Of a stretch of 64,000 nt of DNA, positions 1 through 9,198 are shown in pieces. The notes beneath the pieces are model-generated. The model saw only the letters and a program-made list of their open reading frames with translations. It made no database searches and had not been told where the DNA came from. Positions within the stretch are counted from its first letter, which is position 1. Every line of letters starts with the position of its first letter. The DNA is from Haloarcula limicola. Lineage in GTDB: Archaea > Halobacteriota > Halobacteria > Halobacteriales > Haloarculaceae. Position numbers and translations under genes: made by a program. The stretch spans positions 124,001-188,000 of the forward strand of contig NZ_WRXM01000003.1 in assembly GCF_010119205.1 (NCBI RefSeq). The letters are read 5' to 3'.

Positions 1-699
1 GTCGAGAATCTCGACGGCCGCTGTGGCGGCCCAGCCGTTTCCTCGCGCCCAGAACGTCCCCTGTGGATAGTGGTCGGGCTCCTCGACCCAGATGTGGCGG
101 AACAGCCCGGTTCGCGGGTCGCGGAGATGTTCGGCGTGGACCTGATACTGCTCGACGGCCTCGTCGTGTGCCGTCGGTTCCTCGGCCGCCTCGGCGAACC
201 TGCTGAAAAACGGACACATCATGTACACCGAGTCGATCCACAGCGATTTGATGCCGGCCACCTCCGGGTCGTGGTGGGGGATGCCGCCGGTCTTCGTCCG
301 GTCGACGGACATGAGCCACTCGTACTCGTTCCTCGCCGCGTCGAGATACTCCTCGTCTCCCGTCCGCTCGTAGAAGTCGAGCACGCCGTGGCCGATCGCG
401 GTCGTGTTGTTCGCGTTCATGCATTTCTTCACCGTCAGCTCCCAGCTGGCCTCGTACTCCCGGCCGTGGCTGAACACCTCGATGGGATAGCTCGGCCCGT
501 ATCCCAGCTGTCCGTCGTCGTCCTGCGTCGCGACGGCCCTGTCGACGAGTTCTCTGGCGGTCTGTACGGACTCTTCGCTCCCCTCGGCCAACAGTCCGTT
601 GATCGCGACGCCGGTGATCCACGACTGTCCGTCGAGGTCGAGGGTCCGTAGATGCGACGCTGCACGTGCCGCTGGGGGTGTAGAATTCTCTGACGCCAT
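1..699 (-). CDS. Glycoside hydrolase family 88/105-like protein (partial, C-terminus beyond window)
   Basis: The minus-strand frame is open from an ATG at 699 to the window edge (233 codons). I translated it by hand because it has no stop inside the window. The protein shows WIDSVYMMCPFFSRFAEA and a later WARGNGWA segment, both typical of the (alpha/alpha)6-barrel unsaturated uronyl hydrolases (GH88/GH105, YteR/UGL type). In that family an Asp in the WxDxxYM segment acts as the catalytic acid that hydrates the double bond of unsaturated glucuronyl or galacturonyl oligosaccharides left by polysaccharide lyases. No signal peptide is visible, so it is probably cytoplasmic. A T/A-rich box 26-33 nt upstream of the ATG supports this start and a leaderless mRNA. 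Substrate (pectin, rhamnogalacturonan, ulvan) cannot be told from this half. Confidence 0.85.
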   Translation of the reverse strand, partial: MASENSTPPAARAASHLRTLDLDGQSWITGVAINGLLAEGSEESVQTARELVDRAVATQDDDGQLGYGPSYPIEVFSHGREYEASWELTVKKCMNANNTTAIGHGVLDFYERTGDEEYLDAARNEYEWLMSVDRTKTGGIPHHDPEVAGIKSLWIDSVYMMCPFFSRFAEAAEEPTAHDEAVEQYQVHAEHLRDPRTGLFRHIWVEEPDHYPQGTFWARGNGWAATAAVEILD

Positions 700-724
700 C
701 TATCTGGCACCTCAGCCCGTACCG

Positions 725-732
725 TTAAAAAA
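725..732 (-). promoter_or_regulatory. TATA box of the GH88/105 gene
   Basis: On the minus strand this reads TTTTTTAA, centred about 30 nt upstream of the ATG at 699. This is the spacing expected for a haloarchaeal leaderless transcript. Confidence 0.5.
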
Positions 733-845
733 GTAGCTGTCCGACGGGACGCGCCTTTCAGCCAGTTAGCGGAGCGGGAGAGTCGAGACGCTTCTACTAC
801 CAAGATTCCCTATTCTAACTATAGAATCGTAGATTGTAAAGACAA

Positions 846-867
846 ATATATAATTTTGGTTATATAT
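846..867. repeat. AT-rich inverted repeat
   Basis: Arms ATATATAA and TTATATAT (8 bp, perfect) flank the 6-nt spacer TTTTGG. It lies in the AT-rich part of the gap between the GH88/105 gene and the subtilase. It could be a protein-binding site or simply a DNA-unwinding AT island. Confidence 0.5.
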
Positions 868-1210
868 AATCAGATAGATACAGGATATTCTCCATTAGAT
901 ATCTTTTTCTCACCAATTTAGAGAAGACGGTGCCATACTGAGCACAGATAATGCTACAATTTGGATATCACTTCGAACGGAGACGGAGGCTCCGGGGTCG
1001 GTGCGTGCTGGCAGAAGTCGAACGAACCGGAGCAGTCTCGCGGCGACGTTCGGAGCCCGCCTCACTGAAACCGTTCGATAGTGTGACTGTAGCTACCGCG
1101 GAGCGCAGTTCAGACGGAACCAGCGTCGCTGGCCGTACTCGTAGTTCATGAAGAGATAGAGCCGTACACGAAGGGAGGCCCATGGGAGCCGATACTCCCA
1201 GTGAGGGCAC

Positions 1211-1270
1211 CGTCGCCCGGCTCTCGCGGGCGACGAACGGTCGACGCTACATGCAGGGACCGTGCCTGCA
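1211..1270. repeat. Two consecutive short hairpins
   Basis: Hairpin 1 has arms CGTCGCCCG (1211-1219) and CGGGCGACG (1227-1235) around a 7-nt loop. Hairpin 2 has arms TGCAGG (1252-1257) and CCTGCA (1265-1270), also with a 7-nt loop. No gene is supported on either side for several hundred bases, so they could be part of a structured RNA or remnants of a lost gene's 3' end. Confidence 0.35.
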
Positions 1271-2048
1271 CCCTGTCATTCGTTGTCACTCGATAAATGC
1301 TTTCTGGTGAGACGGTCACGGACCGGCGAGCAGCTATCGGGCCCGCCGACCCCTCGTCGTCGGGTTTCGTCGCAGGCATATACTGATGCGGGTCCGGACA
1401 CCGGGAGTCTATAGTAACGGCCAATAGAGTTTTGAGACCCTCTCGTCTATCCGTGGATGCACGTGTTCGAACGTGCATTCGGAGCCGTCGAGAACACGCG
1501 TTCGGTAGTGGGATGCTGTCTGATCCCAACAAGGTGAGACAGCGTGGCTCTCTCGTACGAAGGGAGGTGGTCGTGCCACTCCACCGTCGCAGTTCTGATA
1601 TCGCGGGAGGAAGTCGCTCTCCTCTCGCCTTCGAACGCCCGTGATCGCGATGTAGGTCGGCCGCGATCGGCGTCGCGTGACCGGTGTCGTTACAGGAACG
1701 GGGTAGTCTACCGAAAACGTCCCGAGACGTTCGACTCGATAATCCGTCGAGGCTGTCCTCAGCACGGTCGCTTGCGAAGCACCATCGGTCGATACGGCTC
1801 GCGGGTTACCGCGACGTTTCGGTCGGAACGGGTGGTAAGCGGCGACTAGTCGGTCCGAATCCGGGTCGTTATCGCATTTCAGACGCCGTGACGACTCACT
1901 GTTACAACTGAACCGTCGCACGCGTCACAACTGTTTCGCGTTTGTATTGCGTTTCTAACTATTTATGCCGAGGCTGCGTCTCGACTATGTTCCGCTGTCA
2001 GGCCGCCGTCGCTCGATGCCACGCAGGGACGAGGTGGGGGAGCGTTCG

Positions 2049-4796
2049 ATGAGCGTTCGACGGTTGATCGCCGTCGTCCTCGGGGGGACGCTCGTGGTGT
2101 CGCTCGTCGCTGTGACGGGATTCACCGGCGCGGCCGCGACAGACGACCCGAGCGCGGCGTCGGTCCCGGGACCAGACATCGAAGCGGAGCGAGTTTCGCC
2201 CGACGATTCGACCGCCGCCGTCGACCCCGCGCTCCGGAACGCGACCGGCACCGTCGATATCTTCGTTCGATTGGACGCGGAAACCGACACCGATACCGAC
2301 CGGCCGACGACGGTGACGGGGCTGAAAGTCCGGAGTAACCGGACGCAGACACCGGTTCTGCAGTACGCGGCCGCCCGCGGCGGGGCCAGCGTCGAGAACA
2401 GATTCTGGCTCGTCGACGGCGTCCTTCTCCGGGCCGATCTCGACCGCGTGAACCTCACTCGAATCGCGGCGCTCGACGGCGTCGCGTCGCTCGCGCTGTT
2501 CCCGGAGTCGTCGGAAACGACTGACAGTTCGGTGAGTGCGTCGGGGGCGTCGATGCCGGATCCGAACCGTTCCGAGTGGGCTGCGGTGTCACGGCCGGGC
2601 ACGCAGCGCCGAGCCGAAGCTGACCGGTCGGCGGAACCGGCGTGGCAGGTCACCGCGACGAACGCCTCGGCGGTGTGGTCGGAGTACGACACTCGCGGGG
2701 ACGGGACCCGAGTCGCCGTCCTCGACAGAGGAATAGCGCCCGCCCACCCGACGCTGTCGCTCTACACCGAGAACGAGAGCGACCCGACCTACCCCGGCGG
2801 CTGGGCCGAGTTCGACGCTGACGGGCGTCGCGTGCCCGATTCCCGCCCGCATCTCGAAAGCGCCCACGGGCAGTCGACCAGCGGGCTGGTCGCCGCCGAC
2901 GGCACCGGTCGGTACCGAGCGATGGGCGTTGCGCCCGACACGCAGTTGATGCACGGACTCGTCGAGAGCCGCGCGTCGGCGATCGCGGGCCTGGAATGGG
3001 CGATAGAGAACGACGCGGACGTCGTCAGCATCAGCCGCACTCAGAGCGGGCCGACCGCCCGCTACGACCCGCTGGTCCGGGCGGTCTGGCGCGCACAGCG
3101 ACTCGGCACCGTGGTCGTCGCTTCGACGGGGAACGAGGGGGCCGGCTACGTCTCGGCACCCGGGAAAATCTACGAGACGGTCGGCGTCGGTGCCCACGAC
3201 ACCGACGGCCGCGTGACGGCGTTCTCCGGGTCGAGTCGGCGGGCGCTCTTCTCGGGTCCGTACAGCCGGGACCGCAGTAGGGTCGTCCGGTATCCCCGGA
3301 CGTGGCCGCTGGCCTACGACAAGCCCGACGTGGTCGCGCCCGGGACCGACCTCCCGGTGCCGTACGGGACGAACGGGACCGGCACCTTCCGGGGGACGAG
3401 CGGAGCCGCGCCGGTAGCCGCCGGGACTCTCGCGCTCGCTGAGAGCGCCGCCGGTCGGGACGTCCATCCCGGGGTCTTGCAGACGGCGCTGCGCTGTTCG
3501 GCGCGCCCGCCCGCTAACGCCGCCGACCTCGACGCGACCCGCTACGGCGGGGGCACCGTCGACGCCTACGCGACGACCGAGCGAGTCGTCGAGGGGCAGG
3601 GGATCCGCGGGGCGGTGCGTACCGAGGACGGGGAGCGCATCGAACAGGCTCACGTCGCCGTCAGCGACTGCGCGTACTACAGCTCGCACAGTGGCACCTA
3701 CGGGCTCTCGACCGCCGCCGGCGAGCAGATGCTGACGGTCGACGCGCCCGGCTACCGCTCGAAGACCGTCACTGTCGGCGTTCCCGACGGCGAGTACGTC
3801 GAGCGGACGGTCCGCCTCGAACGCGCAGGCGTCGTCGAGCGCTGGAACGACACCTATGCCGAGGACTTCGAAGCCGACGACGTGGGGACCGTCCGCGCGG
3901 CGGTCGCGGACCTCCGCGCGGTCCGCCTCGAAACTGGCGAGAACAACACCGTCGACCCCTCACGAATCTCCGTCGAGATCGAGTACGACGCTCACGAGAC
4001 CGGCGGACTGTACGACCGGTCGTCCCTGGAACTCGGAAGCCGCTATCGGCTGTCGACGCCGCAGACGAACTACGTCCTGTTCCACGTCACCGTCGACGGC
4101 GAGTACGCGGGCCGGCTCGACCTCGACGCGACTCTCTACGGCGACGGCGAGTCGGCGACGCGGGACGTGACCGCGACGTTCTCGGAACCGACGCCGCCGG
4201 AGACGGCGACCCCGACCCAGACAGCAACCCCTGCCCCGACGGAGACCGCGACGCCGCGGTCGATGGAGACGGCCACGGCGACGGACACACCGGTCGCGAC
4301 ACCTACGCCGACCCAAACTTCGACTCGACCCGCTCCCGCCACACCACCGTCCACGGAGACGCCGACACGAGCGGTACCGACGTCGACCGCGACGGCATCG
4401 GACCAGTCGACAGCGTCGGCTCCGTCTTCGCCGGCTCCCGAGAGCGACGGCGACGGGTCGGTCCCGGAGAGCGAAATCGCGACGGACGAGTCACCGAGCC
4501 GAGCGACGGCGACGCCTGTGAGGGGTACGGCCCGGTCGACGGTGACGCCGACGACCGCGACGGCGGATGCGACTGCCGATGGATCCCGGACCGCGTCCGC
4601 TACGACGGACAGCGATACGTCGGTAACGGCCGGCGGTGGCGCACCGAGATCCTCGCGACCGGTTAGCGAGGGGACGCCGACGCGGTCGGATAGTTCGGGA
4701 CCGTCGAACGGGGCCACACCCGGAACCGAGACGGCGGCGCTGCTGAGCGTCGCGGCCGTCCTCGGTGCGCTCCTCGTCGGCAGCCGAGTACTGTAA
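2049..4796 (+). CDS. Secreted subtilisin-like serine protease (S8) with regulatory-like beta domain and Thr/Pro-rich stalk
   Basis: This is a predicted exported S8 protease of 915 residues. I chose the ATG at 2049, although the frame is open from 1965, because it directly precedes a signal peptide (MSVRRLIAVVLGGTLV...) and follows the purine-rich GGTGGGGGAG. Triad candidates are Asp in VAVLDRG (about residue 226), His in SAHGQSTSG (about 272) and Ser in GTSGAAPVAAG (about 451); the oxyanion Asn lies in ASTGNEG. The His and Ser blocks deviate from the usual HGTHVAG and GTSMAAP. After the protease comes a carboxypeptidase-regulatory-like beta domain (GIRGAVRTEDG... to TVTVGVPDGEY, roughly 520-600), then about 180 residues of Thr/Pro/Ser repeats and a C-terminal hydrophobic helix. 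The stalk and helix suggest cell-surface anchoring. No clear PGF archaeosortase motif is seen. It stands alone. Confidence 0.88.
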   Translation: MSVRRLIAVVLGGTLVVSLVAVTGFTGAAATDDPSAASVPGPDIEAERVSPDDSTAAVDPALRNATGTVDIFVRLDAETDTDTDRPTTVTGLKVRSNRTQTPVLQYAAARGGASVENRFWLVDGVLLRADLDRVNLTRIAALDGVASLALFPESSETTDSSVSASGASMPDPNRSEWAAVSRPGTQRRAEADRSAEPAWQVTATNASAVWSEYDTRGDGTRVAVLDRGIAPAHPTLSLYTENESDPTYPGGWAEFDADGRRVPDSRPHLESAHGQSTSGLVAADGTGRYRAMGVAPDTQLMHGLVESRASAIAGLEWAIENDADVVSISRTQSGPTARYDPLVRAVWRAQRLGTVVVASTGNEGAGYVSAPGKIYETVGVGAHDTDGRVTAFSGSSRRALFSGPYSRDRSRVVRYPRTWPLAYDKPDVVAPGTDLPVPYGTNGTGTFRGTSGAAPVAAGTLALAESAAGRDVHPGVLQTALRCSARPPANAADLDATRYGGGTVDAYATTERVVEGQGIRGAVRTEDGERIEQAHVAVSDCAYYSSHSGTYGLSTAAGEQMLTVDAPGYRSKTVTVGVPDGEYVERTVRLERAGVVERWNDTYAEDFEADDVGTVRAAVADLRAVRLETGENNTVDPSRISVEIEYDAHETGGLYDRSSLELGSRYRLSTPQTNYVLFHVTVDGEYAGRLDLDATLYGDGESATRDVTATFSEPTPPETATPTQTATPAPTETATPRSMETATATDTPVATPTPTQTSTRPAPATPPSTETPTRAVPTSTATASDQSTASAPSSPAPESDGDGSVPESEIATDESPSRATATPVRGTARSTVTPTTATADATADGSRTASATTDSDTSVTAGGGAPRSSRPVSEGTPTRSDSSGPSNGATPGTETAALLSVAAVLGALLVGSRVL

Positions 4797-5169
4797 TGGC
4801 CGCGCCCATCTCCGTCCCGACGGCTTCGGGTACCGCTTCGAAGGCGTATCGAGCTCCGTCGCGGTCCGTCCTCCGCCCCGCCGATCACCCGTGAGTTTTC
4901 GAACGTCTCTCGATCCAGGATATACTTGATAATTTCGCGGATTTAGTGTTCATATTGGCAATTCCTGGATACATGGTCGAATATATGGGACTAATAATTC
5001 GCAAATAGGAATAAAAATGCCGAAAGTGGTGATATATATCTTTATATAGGTACTAAAATTAGAAACATAGCTATACTTGAGAGCGGACGATCTGCTGTTC
5101 GATCGTTCTTGCGGGCCCGAGCGACACCGACGAACGGGGTCGAACGGCTCCTCCGCGGTGACGACGAAC
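4797..5169. other. AT-rich intergenic region
   Basis: This gap lies between the 3' ends of the convergent subtilase and SDR-like genes. Bases 4915-5090 are very AT-rich with runs such as GATATATATCTTTATATAGG. I see no gene and no clear terminator hairpin. Confidence 0.5.
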
Positions 5170-5814
5170 TCACTCGTCGGGGTTGATTGCCTGTTCGATG
5201 GGGGTGTCACCGCCGAAGAGTCGGATCGTCTCGCCGATTGTCGCCTCGGTATCGAGACAGGCGACGACTGTCTGTGCGACGTCGGCACGCGGGATCTCGT
5301 CGCCGTCCTCGTCCTCGGGTCCGAAAGCCGTCGATATCTGCCCCGTTTCCGCGTCGTCGGTGAGCGCGGTGGGACGCAGAATCGTGGCGTCGAGCGGTGA
5401 CGACCTGAGAGCGTCGTCAGCGCATCGCTTGGCGACCAGGTACGGTCGAATCGCGTCCGGCGCGGCGAGCGGTTCGCCGGCCCGGTACGAACTGATCATC
5501 ACGAAGCGGTCGATACCCTGCTCGACACACGCCTCGATACTTCGGCGCGCTCCCCAGAGATCGACTAACAGCGTCTTGTCCCAGCCGGTGTCCCCGCCGG
5601 CACCGGCGGTGAACACCACCGCGTCAGCGCCTTCGAGCGCCCGGGCGAACTCCCCTTCCAGATCACCCAGCCGGGGCTCCCCGCCACGCTCGCGAACTGC
5701 CTCGAACTGCGTGTCGTCGCGTACAACACCGATCGGATCGTGTCCGGCGTCCGCGAGTCGCCGAACTACTTCGCGGCCGATTCCTCCGTTCGCACCGATC
5801 ACTGCGACGTCCAT
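5170..5814 (-). CDS. NAD(P)-binding Rossmann-fold oxidoreductase (atypical SDR, NAD(P)H-binding)
   Basis: The 214-residue protein begins MDVAVIGANGGIGREVVRRL, whose GxxGxxG dinucleotide loop sits at residues 8-14. RDDTQFEAVRERG follows at the end of strand 2, DAVVFTAGAGGD in the middle, and RFVMISSYRA in place of the classical active-site strand. It matches the short atypical SDR group (NmrA/YwnB-like) that lacks a full Tyr-x-x-x-Lys pair: a Tyr is present in SSYRAGEPLAAP, with YLVAKR further on. The substrate is unknown; it could be a quinone or flavin reductase or a redox sensor. It is monocistronic and convergent with the subtilase. Confidence 0.85.
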   Translation of the reverse strand: MDVAVIGANGGIGREVVRRLADAGHDPIGVVRDDTQFEAVRERGGEPRLGDLEGEFARALEGADAVVFTAGAGGDTGWDKTLLVDLWGARRSIEACVEQGIDRFVMISSYRAGEPLAAPDAIRPYLVAKRCADDALRSSPLDATILRPTALTDDAETGQISTAFGPEDEDGDEIPRADVAQTVVACLDTEATIGETIRLFGGDTPIEQAINPDE

Positions 5815-6250
5815 CGTGTCTACACGACTGTGGTTTCACAGCAATAGGGCTGTCGTCGTCTCAGGCGTCTGTATCACTCCTCGAGACGACATTCGCGTCT
5901 CACTGGCCTCCATCATTCCCGAACGAGATATGCGAGACTGCGTCCGTCTAGTCGGCACCGAATGAGCGAAAGTACCCGTACAGCGTCGAAACCGTCGGAG
6001 ACTTCATCGAAAAGCTATCTTCGAAGTGCGAAACTGACAGAACAGCTCTCCAAGCGGGCTATTCGAGGTGATCTGCGCCGGGCTGTCGACTCGAATTCTC
6101 TCACTCGCCGAGTACCCTTTCGTGAGCGGATTGCTGGGCGTGGGTGCGGTCCAGAGCCGTCACGCTGTCACCGCGAGACGAGTAGTGACTGGCGTTCACA
6201 TCTACGCTGCTGACATTATTCTCCACCTCGGTCGGGCTAACGAGGGGCGT
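5815..6250. other. Gene-free gap between SDR and histidine kinase
   Basis: About 435 bases with no supported gene. Short frames here are basic and motif-free. It probably holds the SDR promoter at its left end and the 3' region of the histidine kinase at its right end. Confidence 0.4.
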
Positions 6251-7744
6251 TCAGGAGCGTTCGGTGTTCGTAAATTCGAAGCGTGCGCCACCTGCATAGC
6301 TCTCCGTAATCTGACAGCGCCAGTCGTACATCTCCGCCAACTCGGCGATGAATGCGAGTCCGATTCCCATCCCATCGTCTGCGGTGGTGTAACCCGTTTC
6401 GAACACTCGGTCGCGCTCGCTTTCCGCAATCCCGGAGCCGTTGTCCGCGACGTAGAATCCAGTCGAAAGGTCTCCAACGGTAACCTCTACCGGGTTCTCT
6501 GCCGCGTGATGGGTGACAGCGTTTTCGAAGAGATTCTCGAGAAGATGCCGGAAGTGGACCGGGTCGACTTCGAGACTGTGGGACGCTGTGACCGTAAGCT
6601 CCGCGTCATCGACGTCGGCATCCGACCATGCCGCTCTGGCGGCGTCTGCCACCGCGACCGTCTCCCAGTCGATTCCGACTGTCGCTTCCTGGGAGAGAAT
6701 GAGAAGCACGTCGATGAGTTCCTCGATACGGTCGAACGCTTCGGCGACGTGATCGACTGCTTCCGGCGTGATCTCGTCTCGCAGCTGCCTACTGTATATC
6801 TGCCCGATGGCCAGCGGATTGCGCAGTTCGTGGGCGAGCATACTCGCGAACGATTCGAGGCGAGCGGTCTGGCGCTGGCGTTCGATTTCCGCACTCACCC
6901 AGTTGCCGAGGTGCTCGACGAACGCCACTTCCCAGTCAGAGAACGTTTCGTCTCGCGGTTCCATGTCGTAGAAGCAGAACGTCCCGTACGAGTTTCCGTC
7001 GACGGATATCGGTGTCCCCAGATAGCAGGAAATCCCCCAGTCCGCGTTCCCCGCTCGGTCGGCTAACTCGGATGCGTCATTCCGGACATCGTTCAGTACG
7101 AGTGTCTGCTCGGTTTCGACGGCGCGCTCGCAGTTCGTTATATCGAGCGGCGCCGTATCGCCGGCTTCGAGGTCGGCGTCTGCCGGTGTGGCGACGGCTT
7201 CGAACAGGTAGGAATTGGCGTTTTTATCGACCCGAGAGAGCGTCGCGTAGTCCGTTCCGACTGCCGTCCGAACGACCTCGAGCAGCGCGTCGATCTGCTC
7301 GTCAAACGAGAGTTCGGGGTCTGCGATAACGTCGTACGCGCGGTTCATAGCCTGCTCGCGTTTCTGTAGTCGCGTCCGGCGGCGAGCGCGTTCAGAGACG
7401 TCACGGAACTGAAGCCACAGGTCCGTCCCCATGGGATACGCACGTCCGGCCAGCCAGCGATCCAGTGAAGGGAACTGTGCTTCGAACGACCTCGGTTCCC
7501 GTGTTTCACGGGCTCGTTCGAGTGCTTGCTGGAGACTCGACTCAGGGGTCCCGAAGAGGACTTCGCGAGCATCTGTTCCGAGAAGGTCGTCTTCGGTCCG
7601 CTGGAGAACCTCCACGGCGTATCGGTTACAATATGTAACCTGCCACCGCTCATCAAGGCCGACAACACCGTCGACAATACGTCTATAGACTGCTATCGGC
7701 GGAGTAGCAGTGGCCGATGTCTCTGTCGGTTCGTGATCGGCCAT
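6251..7744 (-). CDS. PAS-GAF sensor histidine kinase
   Basis: A 497-residue cytoplasmic kinase with no membrane helix. An N-terminal PAS domain (about 20-115, VVGLDERWQVTYCNRYAVE) is followed by a GAF domain (about 140-290, CYLGTPISVDGNSYGTFCF). The HisKA dimerisation domain carries the phospho-acceptor His in MLAHELRNPLA (about 304). The HATPase has its N box in LLENLFENAVTHH, G1 in VADNGSGI and G2 in GMGIGLAFI. It should autophosphorylate in response to a soluble or redox ligand and pass phosphate to a receiver; no response regulator adjoins it. A TTTATGTAT box (7766-7775) lies about 27 nt upstream of the ATG. A fragment of a second kinase tail lies just upstream at 7912-7986. Confidence 0.93.
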   Translation of the reverse strand: MADHEPTETSATATPPIAVYRRIVDGVVGLDERWQVTYCNRYAVEVLQRTEDDLLGTDAREVLFGTPESSLQQALERARETREPRSFEAQFPSLDRWLAGRAYPMGTDLWLQFRDVSERARRRTRLQKREQAMNRAYDVIADPELSFDEQIDALLEVVRTAVGTDYATLSRVDKNANSYLFEAVATPADADLEAGDTAPLDITNCERAVETEQTLVLNDVRNDASELADRAGNADWGISCYLGTPISVDGNSYGTFCFYDMEPRDETFSDWEVAFVEHLGNWVSAEIERQRQTARLESFASMLAHELRNPLAIGQIYSRQLRDEITPEAVDHVAEAFDRIEELIDVLLILSQEATVGIDWETVAVADAARAAWSDADVDDAELTVTASHSLEVDPVHFRHLLENLFENAVTHHAAENPVEVTVGDLSTGFYVADNGSGIAESERDRVFETGYTTADDGMGIGLAFIAELAEMYDWRCQITESYAGGARFEFTNTERS

Positions 7745-7911
7745 TTATATAGTATAGTCGCTCAAAATACATAAATCCAATCCCGTCTCTGCGGTTATTG
7801 CGTTCGTTGGAATCTGGCTTGCTCCTCGTTATCGTCCCCCGCATTTATTCATCGCTCCGCACTGTCGCGGTGCAAACGAATCAGGAACGCTGTGACTAGT
7901 CGATGAGATTC

Positions 7912-7986
7912 TCAAGGCGGTCCGCACGCCGCCGTATCGCTCTCGGTAATTTCACACGTCCACCCGTAGACGTCCGCGAGTGCATC
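7912..7986 (-). pseudogene. Remnant of a histidine-kinase C-terminus
   Basis: A 24-codon stretch on the minus strand reads DALADVYGWTCEITESDTAA and ends in TGA at 7912. It aligns with the last helix and strand of the intact kinase to its left (AELAEMYDWRCQITESYAGG). A stop lies directly upstream in the same frame, so only the tail of a HATPase domain survives. It sits between the MFS gene's 3' end and the intact kinase's promoter. It may be the trace of a tandem duplication followed by deletion, or of a gene replaced when the MFS gene arrived. Confidence 0.6.
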
Positions 7987-7989
7987 GCT

Positions 7990-9198
7990 CTAACTCACCG
8001 CTCGTTGGTTCGTTCCCCAGTGGAAGAGACCAGCCCCGAGGACGATACTGGCACCCAATACGACGAAGGGCAGTACAGATCCACCGGTCGCGTTTCGAAT
8101 CGCGCTTACGACGAGCGGTGCGAGGAATGCCGAACCGGCCACGGCGATATTGATCAGGCCGACCGTCGCCGTCGCATTCTCGGAGCCGAAGCGAGTGAGG
8201 ATAATCGGTGACCAGAGCGAGGCGAGAGGGCCGAGAGCGACACCGAATCCGAAGAGTACGAGATAGAGTAGGAGGTTCGAACGCGCGAACGGGAAGGCAA
8301 ACGTACAGAGGCCGGCGAGGACGACACTCGCTACGAAGGTCTCGCGCTGCCCCACGCGGTCTCCGACGATCCCGCCCCCGATACGGGTGAAGACGCTGAC
8401 GCCACCGATGACACTGAGCCCAGCGGCGGCGACCCTGACATCGATACCGTTCGCTGTGAGAATCTCGACGAGGTGAGCGGAGAGCACGTAATACCAGCTG
8501 AACGCGAGGGCGAACCCGAGAGCCGTGCTGAGAAACCGCCGGTCGCCGATCCTCGCACGGAGCCACGCGGTATCGACTGTGGCGGCACTCTGGGACTCCC
8601 GTGGTGGTCGGTGATAGACGAGGCTCGATACGAACACGAGAACGGCGGTTACGCCGATGACGATAGCGAAGGCGGGTCGGAGGCTGGTCCGGTCGAACAG
8701 CCGGAGCCACACGAACGGTAGCAGTAGCGGACCGAGACCGATCCCCGTCATCGTGACACTCGTTGCGAGCCCCTCGTGGATATCGAACCACTGCGGTGCG
8801 AGCGACACGACGATCGTAAACGCGGTACCTCCCGCCGTACCGAGGAGTGCAAACGCGACGACGACGCCGGCGTAGGAGGTGACGATTTGCAGGAGCGCGG
8901 TCGCAGCGACGAGACCGACGCCGACCGCCGCGAGGATCGGTCGGAGTGAGAACCGAGCAGCGAACACGCCGAAGAGGCCGCCGATCAGCAGGAAGAACGC
9001 AGTCGTGATCGAGAACACCGACGAGACCTGCAACGAGGAGAGGCCGAAGGTCGCGGCGAGGCGGTCAGCGTAGACGGTGAAGGTGAAGACAGCCCCCCAG
9101 ATGGCCGTGAGGAGGCAGATACCGAGTCCGACGATCAGCCACCCCTGCGCGGAGTCGAGGGCCTCTTCGCGCGCAGTGGACGTCTCAGTCGCAGTCAT
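7990..9198 (-). CDS. Major facilitator superfamily transporter
   Basis: A 402-residue polytopic membrane protein with about 12 hydrophobic segments split by a charged central loop (VYHRPPRESQSAATVDTAW, around residue 200). Repeated Gly-rich helices (GLFGVFAARFSLRP, GGIVGDRVGQRET) resemble motif A of MFS carriers. Its layout is closest to the OFA/monocarboxylate-type carriers, which exchange organic acids, but the substrate is not readable from sequence. The gene is not visibly coupled to others. A strong palindrome at 9418-9435 lies 220 bases upstream and may control it. Confidence 0.88.
   Translation of the reverse strand: MTATETSTAREEALDSAQGWLIVGLGICLLTAIWGAVFTFTVYADRLAATFGLSSLQVSSVFSITTAFFLLIGGLFGVFAARFSLRPILAAVGVGLVAATALLQIVTSYAGVVVAFALLGTAGGTAFTIVVSLAPQWFDIHEGLATSVTMTGIGLGPLLLPFVWLRLFDRTSLRPAFAIVIGVTAVLVFVSSLVYHRPPRESQSAATVDTAWLRARIGDRRFLSTALGFALAFSWYYVLSAHLVEILTANGIDVRVAAAGLSVIGGVSVFTRIGGGIVGDRVGQRETFVASVVLAGLCTFAFPFARSNLLLYLVLFGFGVALGPLASLWSPIILTRFGSENATATVGLINIAVAGSAFLAPLVVSAIRNATGGSVLPFVVLGASIVLGAGLFHWGTNQRAVS

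Larger units (their letters stand above)
733..1964. other. 1.2-kb stretch without a supported gene
   Basis: The frames here translate to Arg/Ser-rich protein without the acidic composition of neighbouring genes, and none has a recognisable motif. The first 230 bases are very AT-rich (about 800-960) and carry an inverted repeat at 846-867. Two adjacent hairpins lie at 1211-1270. The rest may be decayed coding sequence; I could not identify a source gene. Confidence 0.5.

Noticed and set aside
1409-1921. 170-codon minus-strand frame in the first large gap
   Set aside because: Basic, Ser/Arg-rich composition unlike halophile proteins, with no motif and no plausible promoter spacing.
2589-3689. 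Long minus-strand open frame (366 codons) inside the subtilase gene
   Set aside because: Arg/Pro/Gly-rich product without motifs, antisense to a gene with clear catalytic and signal features. GC-rich third positions create such frames throughout the window.
4197-4640. Acidic Thr/Pro repeat region of the subtilase as a tandem-repeat DNA element
   Set aside because: The DNA repeats are imperfect and follow from biased ACG/CCG/GAG codon use encoding a stalk. There is no exact repeat unit.
4915-5090. AT-rich island as a replication origin
   Set aside because: No orc1/cdc6 gene nearby and no repeated origin-recognition boxes were seen. AT-rich gaps are common between genes here.
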